Positions 49,250 through 58,786 of a DNA stretch of 64,000 nucleotides are shown here, piece after piece. How positions within the stretch are numbered: position 1 is the stretch's first letter; each line of letters starts with the position of its first letter. The position numbers were made by a program, and so were the translations under genes. The stretch lies in NCBI RefSeq assembly GCF_000224145.3, contig NC_020166.2, positions 5,171,968 through 5,235,967 of the forward strand, in the 5' to 3' direction. This stretch comes from Ciona intestinalis (taxonomy: Eukaryota; Chordata; Ascidiacea; Phlebobranchia; Cionidae). The notes below the pieces were generated by a model that saw only the letters and a list, made by a program, of their open reading frames with translations, had not been told where the DNA came from and ran no database searches.

Positions 49250-52200
49250 ATGGGCATTGAGGGTTTTGAAAGCTTTTGCAAAAAATATACAGATAAAAAT
49301 TTTCAAAGTGTTACCATTCGAAACGAGATACTGGTTATAGATGGCAGCGAACTGTTGTACCAAATATACAACGCTTGTACGGGCAGGTATGATAAAGTTA
49401 AACAAAAAACTCACCTCTTTTTACGGTATAGGTTTGTAATAACTTGTTAAATCCCTCTCATTGCAAAATTTTACCCAAAACCATAGAAATATGTTCATCT
49501 GTTTTTACTATACGTCTGTATCAAATATTTAGTCGTTTTGAATGTTAAACTATTTGGACTCCAAAATTATAGTAGGGTTGGGTATAATGTTGAACATGTT
49601 TTCTTTCTCTTTTCTCGAACCCTTTTGTAGAAAACAAAAAATGTTTACAGAAGCATGTAACCGCACCCTCACGACTCTGAAAGAGCGTTTTTAATTGTTC
49701 AAAACACGATCAATAAATATGGGATTTATGTGCTAGCTGCATCCCATCTTACCCCACAGCACCATTATAGTTTTTTGCATCTATAGAGCACCGTTTGACC
49801 AATTTCGGGAGCAAACGATCAAGTTTTACACAAATCTTCGCACTTGTGGCATCCGACCAGTTGTTGTGTTCGACGGGTAAATACGTGTTGGAGTTGCGTA
49901 AAACCACAAAAATATTTTAAGCAAACTTTGTGCCGCTCGTGCATATGATATATTGTTGACATTGCCTTTGCAAATAGCTTTAAATCAACATGTGTCCTTC
50001 ATATTAAACTGACATTAATTACGAACACAACTACTTTGATATTAAAATTCAGATTTTGTAAAAAGTTTCTTACCCTGACTAATAAACGATTTTAATACGG
50101 ACACCTAATTATTCTGTTATCTTAGATTTAAATTTGAGTCAAACCACGAAAAGTACATCAAGAAAAGGGTAGAAATTATTCGTAGAATGCGACAATCCAT
50201 TGGAAGGGGAGAAGCAAAAGAACCGAACAAGTCACACCTTTGTGGTAAGTATAAAATTTGTGTGCCCGCCTATGATGAAAAAGTGCGTATATGTATATAT
50301 AGTGGGGTGGGGGAATTTGGGACACCATTAGCCCATAATTTACAAAGATCCTGATCGTGTTTTAAACAATTTACAACGGCCCATGGTAGTCCTCAGGATA
50401 CATTTTTATATTTCCTTGAATTTTCTTTGTTTACTACTAAATGGGACGAAAATATAGAGTTAAAAAGTGTCCCATCTCCCCCCACCCTACTGTATATACT
50501 GCTGCTGCCAGACACATTTATACTTAGTGTTTAAGCTCTTCAGGCAAAATTTTTAGTCATTCGAGTTTTACAAACGACGTTCAATAACTAACTTAGGTTA
50601 AAAGTGCCTATATGTGTCATTTCTAATAAATGGCAACCAGTTCGACAACTGTAATAGCTATGCCTTGCTATATAAAACGAATGAAATATGGTACGAAGGT
50701 ACAATGTGATTGATGGGATCCACTGCTACACACATTCCCTAAAACACTATATTCTATAGGTACAATCTTAGAAGAGGTGAATCAAGAATTGGGAATACCT
50801 GTTGTTAACGGTGCGGGAGATACAGATTCCAGCACAGCAGCAATTGCTAATCTACTTCGTGCTAAAGTGCTGGCGAGTGATACGCAGTATTGCGTGTATA
50901 ACTTGAGTGATGGTTGCCTGCCGACCAGATACTTCAAATCGAATGTAAGACCTGTGTTCTATTCATTCAGTGCCGATATCTTAACATAATTTTACAGAAT
51001 GATGCGGAAATCAACAAGGAAAAAGGCATCCAAGCAAAGCTCTACCACATTGAGAGTTTTTCACGTCAATATCATATTCCCAGCAATGTGGTTTCGTACC
51101 TTGACATATTCTTTGGCAGAAACTCTTGCTTTCCGCAGAAATTTTTTCAGTCGTTTGTCAGTCTACGCTTCAAGGTATGATGGGTAATCGTTTTACCAAT
51201 AAATATTTTTTAACAAATAAATATTTTTTTAGAGTTTAAAACGGACATGGTTGCGTGGTTAAAGAAATTTATAGCGACCTGTTGTTTGTTATTTGTTAAA
51301 ACCACAGTCATTTAACTATTGTAGACGTGCACCAATATAGATTTGCAAAATAATCTGTATATTGTCTCAAATATTTAAAATACAATCAGTATAACTTTTG
51401 TCATTTTTTTCAGAACAATGGGTCCTATCCTCAACATTTGACAAACTACTTCAGATGGATGGCTGATAATTATACTACGGATGACGACCTTATAAAAAGT
51501 ATCATCGCCTCTTTGGGAAACAGAGATGATCACCTTAACATCCAAGGACGTTTGGAAGAGCGCCTCGCATCCTTTCGCCATCCTCGAATTTCTCGAAGAT
51601 TTCGTTTAAAAGTGAGAGAGCAAGTGAGAGACGAAGAAATGTCAAACCTCCTTTTAAACAACGAGCATGATGCGGAGGAGGATGAAAACGATGAGTTGGC
51701 AGAAACTAACTTAAGGGAAAATATACCAAGCTTTGCCCATGATATACTGAAAAAAACACCTACAGGGGGAGATAATCCAATACGATTTCTTCGAGTTTTG
51801 ATGAGTAAACCGGAAGAACCATCACCCCACAATGCAACGAGAGCCTTGCGGCGACAAATGTACCAACTTTTGGTGACAGGAGATAATTTGGTTGTGGTTG
51901 AATACGATAGAGTCGAGGACGACTATACTGAGGTGGAAGAAATCCGTGTGAGACGTCAAAGAAACCTGAACCCAGCGTTGGTTGAGGTGTACGGCAACCA
52001 GGAAAAAAACCCAGAATTCATTGAGTTTAGGAAACAACATATTCTATCTATACTGGTCGGGGACGAAGACGCAGTTCGTCAATTTGAAGATTCTTGCTCA
52101 AACATCAGTGAAGAGTTGAAGCTTCTGCTGGCATGTGGGGTGTACTGGATCAGAAATACGGCACCGGGAGATACAGCGATATCCGCACTTGCCTTCACTG

Positions 52201-52946
52201 TCAGCCTGATTTACTTGAAGTCTAAAGATGGTGGTGATCGTCACCGACCGCTCATGCATGGGATGCGATCATCGTAAGTTAATCACAACTTGTAACAGTA
52301 CGTCCCATATATTTTTTCACACAGTTTCACGTAAATATCTTAAATTCAGCAATATCTTCTATCATGTAGCTCTTGCTGCAATATATTCTATCATGTAGCT
52401 CTGTAAGCTCTGGGGTAAGTTGGGATACTGTTAGGAGTCAGGACTCAAATCCCTTATATTTCCTTATCATGTTTTTAACAATTAACAACGCATTTTTAAA
52501 GTCGCGGGCTTACGGTTCTCTAATTTTGTAAATATTCGTTGTTTACTACCAATGTGACGAGAAAACATAGTTACAACATGTATATATGTGCTATACAGCT
52601 TTAACTTGCAAATGATTCCAATTCCCCAGGAAAAAAAAACACATTCAGGCATAACTAACTTTCAACGACCGTTACAACATAATCCTTTCACAGGTATCAG
52701 GATATCAGCATGGACTACATACAGATATCCAGTCAATGGCTACTTTGCATTGAAGAAGCAATCGAGTTTAATAGACTTCTCGATTACCCGCTGGTCCAGC
52801 CGCCTATGGGAAAGTGTTTTAACGGCACATTTTTCGAGGCGTGCATGGCCGGGGTCGACAGAGGCACACAAGTCGCTGTTATAATGCAAGAGATTGAAGG
52901 TGGCCGACTCTACAGCGACATCATGCGGGTTCTGAGCCTTGCCTAA
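49250..52946 (+). CDS. ASTE1: Asteroid homologue (ASTE1-like), XPG-family nuclease fold
   Basis: Seven exons: 49250-49386, 49787-49876, 50126-50244, 50760-50944, 50998-51174, 51414-52273, 52694-52946. Together they are 1821 nt with consistent phases, giving 606 residues (human ASTE1 is somewhat longer). The start MGIEGFESFCKKY is the XPG N-terminal signature, followed by ILVIDGSELLYQIY and RPVVVFDG. The XPG-I part is LGIPVVNGAGDTDSSTAAIA, then VLASDTQYCVYNLSDGCLP and IFFGRNSCFP. The 380-residue C-terminal half is typical of the Asteroid family and carries an acidic patch (EEDENDE). ASTE1 is reported to act on DNA ends in break repair with shieldin. Here the usual second acidic residue of the SDxD motif is Gln and the GxD motif reads GRN, so metal binding may be reduced. 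MITE-like copies lie in introns 1, 3 and 6. Confidence 0.88.
49568..49768. repeat. MITE-like repeat in ASTE1 intron 1
   Basis: The left end is TATAGTAGGGTTGGGTATAA and the right end is CATCCCATCTTACCCCACAG. It ends about 20 bp before the acceptor of exon 2. Confidence 0.75.
50300..50512. repeat. MITE-like repeat in ASTE1 intron 3, full length
   Basis: It runs from TATAGTGGGGTGGGGGAATT to GTGTCCCATCTCCCCCCACC, with all internal segments present. Confidence 0.8.
52352..52402. repeat. Short tandem duplication in ASTE1 intron 6
   Basis: TTCTATCATGTAGCTCT occurs twice, about 30 bp apart, with similar flanks (GCAATATCT / GCAATATAT). Confidence 0.75.
52405..52600. repeat. MITE-like repeat in ASTE1 intron 6
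   Basis: It has left-type CTCTGGGGTAAGTTGGGATA and interior TTTTTAACAATTAACAACGC. The right end has decayed. Confidence 0.65.
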
Positions 52947-53134
52947 ACTGAAAAACATTTTTAGTGGACACGGCTTGATTTTCTTTTGAACATATTTAAT
53001 TATGTCATGATTTGTTTATGCACTAATTTTGTATATACTTTAACACTTGAACGTTTTTATTTAACTGCAGCATGTTTTACTGTATACCCTTTAGTAGTTC
53101 AATTTCTGTATTGTTGTAACTATATGTAGCTTAA

Positions 53135-53150
53135 AATAAATAAAATAATA
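53135..53150 (+). terminator. Poly(A) signals of ASTE1
   Basis: Overlapping AATAAA hexamers (AATAAATAAAATAATA) about 190 bp after the ASTE1 stop. Confidence 0.6.
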
Positions 53151-53289
53151 CTGATTACATTCAAATTGCACTTTTTAACAGAAAATATGGACTTTTATAG
53201 TAAATTTATAGTGGTCGCCACCAAAGTGAAAGCGATGATGAACTGTATTTTTAGCAAAAGTTTATTAGATGTTTTTTTCCTTTTTGTCG

Positions 53290-54193
53290 GCGTGGTGGAA
53301 GGAGCTCGAGTGCCTTCAGCGATGTCACAAAAACAATTGTATTCACACGTACTTCAAAAAAATATAAAACCCAGCCAGCTGTCAGCAAGGCCGAACTGTT
53401 TGTGGATACGAACAAAGGAACATCTAAAGCGAGAAACCAATGTTAATATAATTAAGAAAGAAAATGACCCGCTATCCTTAGTATTAGGAATAGCAGAAAG
53501 AAAAGAAAAAAACTAAAAAAAACGATGCCTTTAAAGCACCTCACTTATATCAAAGTGAAACAACGCTGGTTAACCTATCGTGGGTCCCAATACCGATGAG
53601 CCATGAAGACATAAAAGAAGAACTAACGAAGTACGGGCAGGTAATAAAAACCATCGGAAGAATAGACAAAGACAGTCTACTGACTGGTCGCCGAGCAGCG
53701 ATCATGAAAAACGAGGATCTGGAAAAAAAATCCAATCCCCAGCTATTTGTGGATCAAAGGAGAAGAGCTATATGTCACCTATAAAGGGCAAAAAATAACC
53801 TGCAAATACTGTGGTGAAGTAGGTCACAAGCAAGCAGATTGCCAAACTAAAACAAAAGACTGCTGGCAGCGTCTGGAGTGCCTAAAGCAAACGCCGAAAC
53901 ACACCGAGGAGCTGCAACACATTGCCCAAGGTAGTATGACATCCACGCCTATTAAAAATACAAAATTGATAAGCTCTCAAAAATGCACATCCTACAAGAA
54001 CGTAAGCGAAGTCAGAATAGAAAATGAAAATATGGAAATCCTTACTCAAGCAGGCAAACGCGCCGTTAGAAGCCCACTGGAACTAGAGGGAGAACCGGAC
54101 CCAAAAAGTATGAGTATGTGCTTGGAAGGTTTCCCAGTATTTCATGCAAAAAAACCGCCTCCGGAACACCAACAAGCGGAGATGCATATTTAA
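53290..54193 (+). pseudogene. LINE ORF1 (gag-like) with CCHC knuckle, frameshifted
   Basis: The frame 53290-53516 is followed by a new frame from about 53520 to 53784 (SHEDIKEELTKYGQVIKTIG, an RRM-like strand-helix pattern). A shift near 53745 then leads to a frame with a zinc knuckle, C-x2-C-x4-H-x4-C, at 53801-53842 (CKYCGEVGHKQADC). This order (RRM-like, then knuckle) is usual for ORF1 of Tx1/L1-like elements. Frame breaks indicate an inactive copy. Confidence 0.75.
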
Positions 54194-54299
54194 ATTTTTA
54201 AAAGATAAAAAAGGCCAAATAATATTCCTTCAACTCACGGTAGTCAAAAGTCCGATAAATTGTGGGAAATGGATCGGGGAGGGCAAATTCTCAGCAGCC

Positions 54300-54349
54300 N
54301 NNNNNNNNNNNNNNNNNNNNNNNNNNNNNNNNNNNNNNNNNNNNNNNNN
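54300..54349. other. Assembly gap (50 N)
   Basis: Fifty Ns inside the LINE. The true gap length is probably unknown, since endonuclease and early RT are missing. Confidence 0.99.
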
Positions 54350-55425
54350 AAAGCATTTGACACGGTTCATGAAATTTATAATGCGGACCCTAAAACATTA
54401 TGGATTTGGAAATCGTTAATTAAATGGGTGGAAATATAATGTACTCGGAGCCACAGGGGATTATTACCAACAATAATTTTTTATCGCGGCCGTTTAACAT
54501 AAAACGAGGAGTAAGACAGGGCGACCCTTTATCTCCGACCCTCTTTGTTCTTTGTATTGAACTTCTGGCTACAGCAATTAGACAAAATACTGAAATCGGC
54601 GGCTACGAAGTTGAGAACAAAATGTATAAAGTCTCGCTACTCGCAGATGATACAATGTGTTTTATAGACGATACACATTCAAGCATATCAGCGTTGTTAA
54701 CCGAACTGGAGAGATTCGGTAAGGCTTCCGGCTGCATGATAAACAAATCGAAGACGATCGCGTGCCGCTTATAGGACTACAAACCGATAATGATACAAAC
54801 GCATTAGGGCTGAATTGGACGCAAACAAGTTTCAAATATCTCGGAATAAATATACCAATAGACCTAAATGAACCACGCATGCTAGAAATGAACTTCCAAC
54901 CACTGACCGCAAAAATAACAAGCACTTTAAATCTTTGGTCGTCTAGGTCCCTGACCATGTTGGGAAAAGTAACAGGTGATTAAATCTCTAGTTATCCCGT
55001 TACTGTCTTACAAACTTTTCGTCATTCCGATAGAGTTACCAAACAAACTGATAAAAGAAATAACCAGGAAATGTTTTGTCTTTCTTTGGGGTTCGCGATG
55101 GGAGCGGGTAACCAGGACGCAAATGTATCAGTCCATAAAAAAAGGCGGCATTGATATGATTGATATCAATAGTTATGCGATAGCGCTACGCGTGCGGTGG
55201 CTGCACAAGATAGTCAATAAAAACTATACAGCACCGTGGAAACAACTCGAGCAAAGTATATTCCCCAAGTTTTTCTATAATTTACCGAAAAACAAACATT
55301 CTCCCTATACCTACTGTGTTATTTTGGACCCAAATTGCCGTTTAATTTGTCTTTTACGTAACAATGGGTTGGACTACTCGGTATTTCTATGGCTCTGGTT
55401 TTCACACGGGTTTAACACCACATGA
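54350..55425 (+). pseudogene. LINE reverse transcriptase and C-terminal part, broken
   Basis: KAFDTV right after the gap is the start of RT motif A. Two frame changes follow within 80 bp. The frame from 54424 carries RGVRQGDPLSPTLF (motif B) and LLADDTMC (the catalytic DD box) near 54643. It stops at 54774, and two further frames continue with FKYLGINI, SLTMLGKV and the LSYKLFVIPIELP...FLWGS segment common in L1/Tx1 elements. At least four breaks make the copy non-functional. Confidence 0.8.
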
Positions 55426-55841
55426 TAGCTTAGGAGTTACCATGGCCCCCGTCTTTTAGAAGAACCCCCCAAAAATCCTTTCGAATGAGTCATTTTCGAC
55501 ACCTCCAAAACTAGTTTACGCCATAGTACTTTCTTAAGAGCAATGAGATTAAAACCGGTCCTACTAAAACACGCCCGGCGGGGCCCGGTGGAAAAAAATA
55601 TACTAAAACACGCCCGGTGCGGGGCCCGGTGAGTATTTCGTAAAAAGGGAGCTTTCCCTATGCAAGATCCACCAAAATGTAATGCGTGTATACAGATTTT
55701 TAGCCTAATGAGACCCCCGAGTTGAGGTTTTTAAAAAAATTTAAAAAAAATTTGATTATGGATGTATGAAGTTTGTTTCGTTGTACACTTACATAATGAA
55801 CTGCATTTTTAGCAAAAGTTTATTCGTTGAATTTTGTTAAT

Positions 55842-56034
55842 AGGGGTTGGGGTAAGATCGATCCTTTAGCACATAAGATCCAAATTTTCTGTTCGTGTTT
55901 TAAACAATTAACAAAGTTCCATGGGAGTCGTAAGAATATAGTTTTATAATTCTTTGAATGTTCTTGGCTTACTACCAAATGGGACGAGAAATAGAATGAA
56001 AAGGTGTCCCATCTTACCCCACCCTACTATATGT
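55842..56034. repeat. MITE-like repeat nested in the TIR element
   Basis: It runs from ATAGGGGTTGGGGTAAGATC to GGTGTCCCATCTTACCCCAC, full length. Confidence 0.8.
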
Positions 56035-56195
56035 GCTATAAGGTCCTATAGGCCACAGTACTATACATACANNNNNNNNNNNNNNNNNNNNNNNNNNNNN
56101 NNNNNNNNNNNNNNNNNNNNNAAGGTGTCCCATCTTACCCCACCCTACTATATGTGTTATAAGTTGTCTATTAGGCCACAGTACTATACATACAC
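56001..56195. repeat. Duplicate flanks around an assembly gap
   Basis: About 70 bp before the gap (56001-56071) recurs after it (56122-56195) with a few changes (GTGCTATAAGGTCC versus GTGTTATAAGTTGTC). Both copies contain the MITE right end. It is either a real tandem duplication or two alleles placed in series. Confidence 0.8.
56072..56121. other. Assembly gap (50 N)
   Basis: Fifty Ns inside the TIR element. Confidence 0.99.
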
Positions 56196-56949
56196 TTATA
56201 CTTGATTTAAGTTTTATTATATTATTAAAATCAAAGTTTTAATATTAAAAACTTTAAAAGACGAACAATGTAACTTTTAAAACGAAAAATGTAAATATTA
56301 GACATGATGGGTCTTTTGGTTAGCGTGTTAGGCTTTTCCGTATTCGGACAAGCCCTCAGTAGCGCGATCCAACGTTTGTTTCCGTTTTAGCAGAGCGATA
56401 ATTAAAGAACTTGCGAATTACGTGTCCATTTTCATCATCATGTTTTAATTATTTTGTTACAGCGATGACGTGCGGAGCAAGAATCTAATTTCTATCACCG
56501 AAAATTGCCCGCTTTATGCTTTGAAGACAGACAATATCTTCAAATTTTTTCACAAGTTCTGTTTCACACACACATTTTGGTGGCTCTTGTATAGGGAAAG
56601 CTCCCTTTACACGAAATACTCACCGGGCCCCCCACCGGGCGTGTTTTAGTATGACTCGTAACACCGGGTCCTCACCGGGTCCCACCGGGCCCCGCACCAG
56701 GCGTGTTTTAGTATATTTTTTTCCACCGGGCCCCGCCGGGCGTGTTTTAGTAGGACCCATTAAAACCGCTACGGTTTACGCAAAGAGATCGGTTTCAATC
56801 TCTTTGGTTTACGGTATCTTATAAGGGAAAGTCCCAGTATTGGTTTTATGCAGTTTTGCAGTTCAAGAAAGCCACATTAACGAAAACGTTAACAAGTTTG
56901 CGGTTGTAGCTTATTTTTAAAAGGAATTCAAGTTTTTCAGTTACATTAA

Positions 56950-57008
56950 GTTAATTCAAAAGCTATGGAAATATATAAAAAATAATTCAAAAGCTATGGA
57001 AATATATT
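56950..57008. repeat. Tandem duplication upstream of GET3
   Basis: AATTCAAAAGCTATGGAAAT occurs twice, 33 bp apart, with ATATAT following each copy. Confidence 0.85.
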
Positions 57009-57389
57009 TTAAATTCCTCTATTTTTTTGCTTCATGTACTCACGTGTACTGTACACCAGAGTCCGTATATAAACATGTTTATATCTGCTGTACACAGTTT
57101 ATAACTATCTCCCTTAAAATACTGGGTTTAGGCCACCCCAAAGGTCCGCGGAATAGTCCTATTTAGTAGGATATGAAAATTCATGCACATGACAATATGA
57201 CATAAGTAGTTGTAATCAATACTCTGAATTAAAACATTCATAAATCTTTAAAATGTGTTTGTAAACACACAAAAAACTTTGTTCAAGCGAAAACCATTGT
57301 CCAATTCGGGTAAGTGTGATTTCCAACCTGATTTACTCATTTATTTAGAATTTACTGTTTAGCGACATATAATACATATATATTACACA

Positions 57390-58427
57390 ATGAGCAACTC
57401 AAATAATCTTGATGAGGAATTTTATGATGCATCTGGTGAAGAATCACTTCAGCCCACTGTTCAAAATATTCTTGACCAAAAGTCTCTTAAATGGATATTT
57501 GTTGGCGGAAAAGGTGGTGTGGGAAAAACTACATGCAGTTGTAGCCTGGCTGTGCAACTTACAAAGTGTCGCAAAAATGTTCTGATTATATCAACTGACC
57601 CAGCTCATAATGTGTCTGATGCATTTTCTCAAAAGTTTTCTAAAGTTCCCACGAAAGTAAATGGGTTTGACAACTTGTTTGCTATGGAGATTGATCCAAA
57701 CCTCGGAATTGCCGATATCCCAGATGAATTGATGAGCAATGATACTGGAATACTTGGGGCTGGTAAAAAGTTGATCCAGGAATTTGTATCTGCGTTCCCA
57801 GGCATTGATGAAGCAATGAGTTACACAGAGGTTATGAGACTTGTGCAAGCAATGAACTTTGATGTTGTGTTGTTTGATACAGCTCCTACCGGGCACACAT
57901 TGAGGTTGCTTAAGTTCCCTGCAGTCGTGGAGAAAGGTTTAGGAAAGCTTTTGAAAGTTAAAAACACACTAACGCCGTTTATCTCACAAATTGGTCAAAT
58001 GACTGGCATGGGAGATGAAATTAACACAGATTCAATGGCTGCTAAACTCATGGATATCTTACCAACCATAAAATCAATTAACGAGCAGTTTAAAGATCCA
58101 AATCAAACCACCTTTGTTTGTGTTTGTATTGCTGAGTTTCTCTCACTTTATGAAACCGAGCGTTTGATTCAAGAGTTGGCTAAGATTGGAATCGACACAC
58201 ATAACATAATTGCCAACCAAATCCTTTTCCCTAAAAGTAGCGATGGGCAGCTTTGTGGTTTGTGCAAGTCACGATGTAAGCTACAGGGAAAGTATCTGGA
58301 ACAGATGGAAGACCTGTATGAAGATTTCCACCTTATTAAAACTCCACTGCTCGAAAGTGAAGTTCGTGGGGTGGATAAAGTAAAAGCATTTTCCCAACAC
58401 CTGGTTGTCCCATACAGCATTGAATAA
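57390..58427 (+). CDS. GET3: GET3/ASNA1 ATPase for tail-anchored proteins, intronless
   Basis: A single uninterrupted 345-codon frame from ATG to TAA, full length for the family. It is the cytosolic ATPase that carries newly made tail-anchored membrane proteins to the GET1/2-type receptor at the ER. Visible motifs are the deviant P-loop [10 protein letters not shown] (residues 39-48), switch I with [10 protein letters not shown] (70-79), switch [12 protein letters not shown] (163-172) and the helical substrate-binding region (185-220). The CxxC zinc pair is Cys289/Cys292 (CGLC), which forms the dimer zinc site, followed by [13 protein letters not shown]. All expected catalytic residues are present, so the gene looks functional. 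Its neighbours are intron-rich while this gene has none, which suggests a retrogene origin or intron loss. The stop codon overlaps an AATAAA (58423-58428). RAD50 starts 360 bp downstream on the same strand. Confidence 0.96.
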   Translation: MSNSNNLDEEFYDASGEESLQPTVQNILDQKSLKWIFVGGKGGVGKTTCSCSLAVQLTKCRKNVLIISTDPAHNVSDAFSQKFSKVPTKVNGFDNLFAMEIDPNLGIADIPDELMSNDTGILGAGKKLIQEFVSAFPGIDEAMSYTEVMRLVQAMNFDVVLFDTAPTGHTLRLLKFPAVVEKGLGKLLKVKNTLTPFISQIGQMTGMGDEINTDSMAAKLMDILPTIKSINEQFKDPNQTTFVCVCIAEFLSLYETERLIQELAKIGIDTHNIIANQILFPKSSDGQLCGLCKSRCKLQGKYLEQMEDLYEDFHLIKTPLLESEVRGVDKVKAFSQHLVVPYSIE

Positions 58428-58786
58428 ACACTGTTTGGATTACAACTGTCATGAACTTGTAAAGAATAATATATATATATTATGAAAGTGAATTCGTTAC
58501 AAGTAATATATATATATCTAATCTATATAATATGTATTTACTTTTTATCAAAGTAATTTTTGAACTGATTGTATATCTTTTAACTGTTTCAATTGGTTTG
58601 ACTACATACAAGTGAAATATTTGACTTTGTGTAAAATGTACTCAAACATAAACAAATGAGTTTAAAGCAACTATTCTAAGTCATCCTACTAAAACTTTGT
58701 GTACATTTGGTTATGATAGAAATTATGTTAACAGAAGTATATGGGTAGCAGGTAGGGTGGCTGGTGTTTATTGAAAATAGATCAAT

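Larger units (their letters stand above)
53236..55435 (+). mobile_element. Damaged L1/Tx1-like LINE
   Basis: A degraded non-LTR retrotransposon lies in plus orientation. The first part encodes a gag-like ORF1. The reverse-transcriptase half follows after a 50-N gap, and the C-terminal extension typical of L1/Tx1 LINEs runs to about 55425. Several frameshifts and stops break the frames, and the endonuclease region is lost in or around the gap. No poly(A) tail is clear. Its left flank (GATGAACTGTATTTTTAGCA) matches a segment inside the TIR element at 55.8 kb, so the LINE probably inserted into a relative of that element. Confidence 0.8.
55540..56815. mobile_element. Long terminal-inverted-repeat element, copy 2
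   Basis: The two ends are reverse complements over roughly 150-180 bp with small indels. The outer part contains GGTCCTACTAAAACACGCCC (left, 55558) and its inverse (right, to about 56765). The inner part is GGGAGCTTTCCCTATGCAAG (left) against GTATAGGGAAAGCTCCCTTT (right). Each arm holds repeated ACTAAAACACGCCCGG units between GGGGCCCGGTG blocks. The centre contains a MITE-like copy and a 50-N gap and no coding sequence. This is a fold-back/MITE-type non-autonomous DNA transposon. Confidence 0.7.

Noticed and set aside
51530..52040. Minus-strand frames of 100 and 72 codons
   Set aside because: Shadows of the long ASTE1 exon 6.
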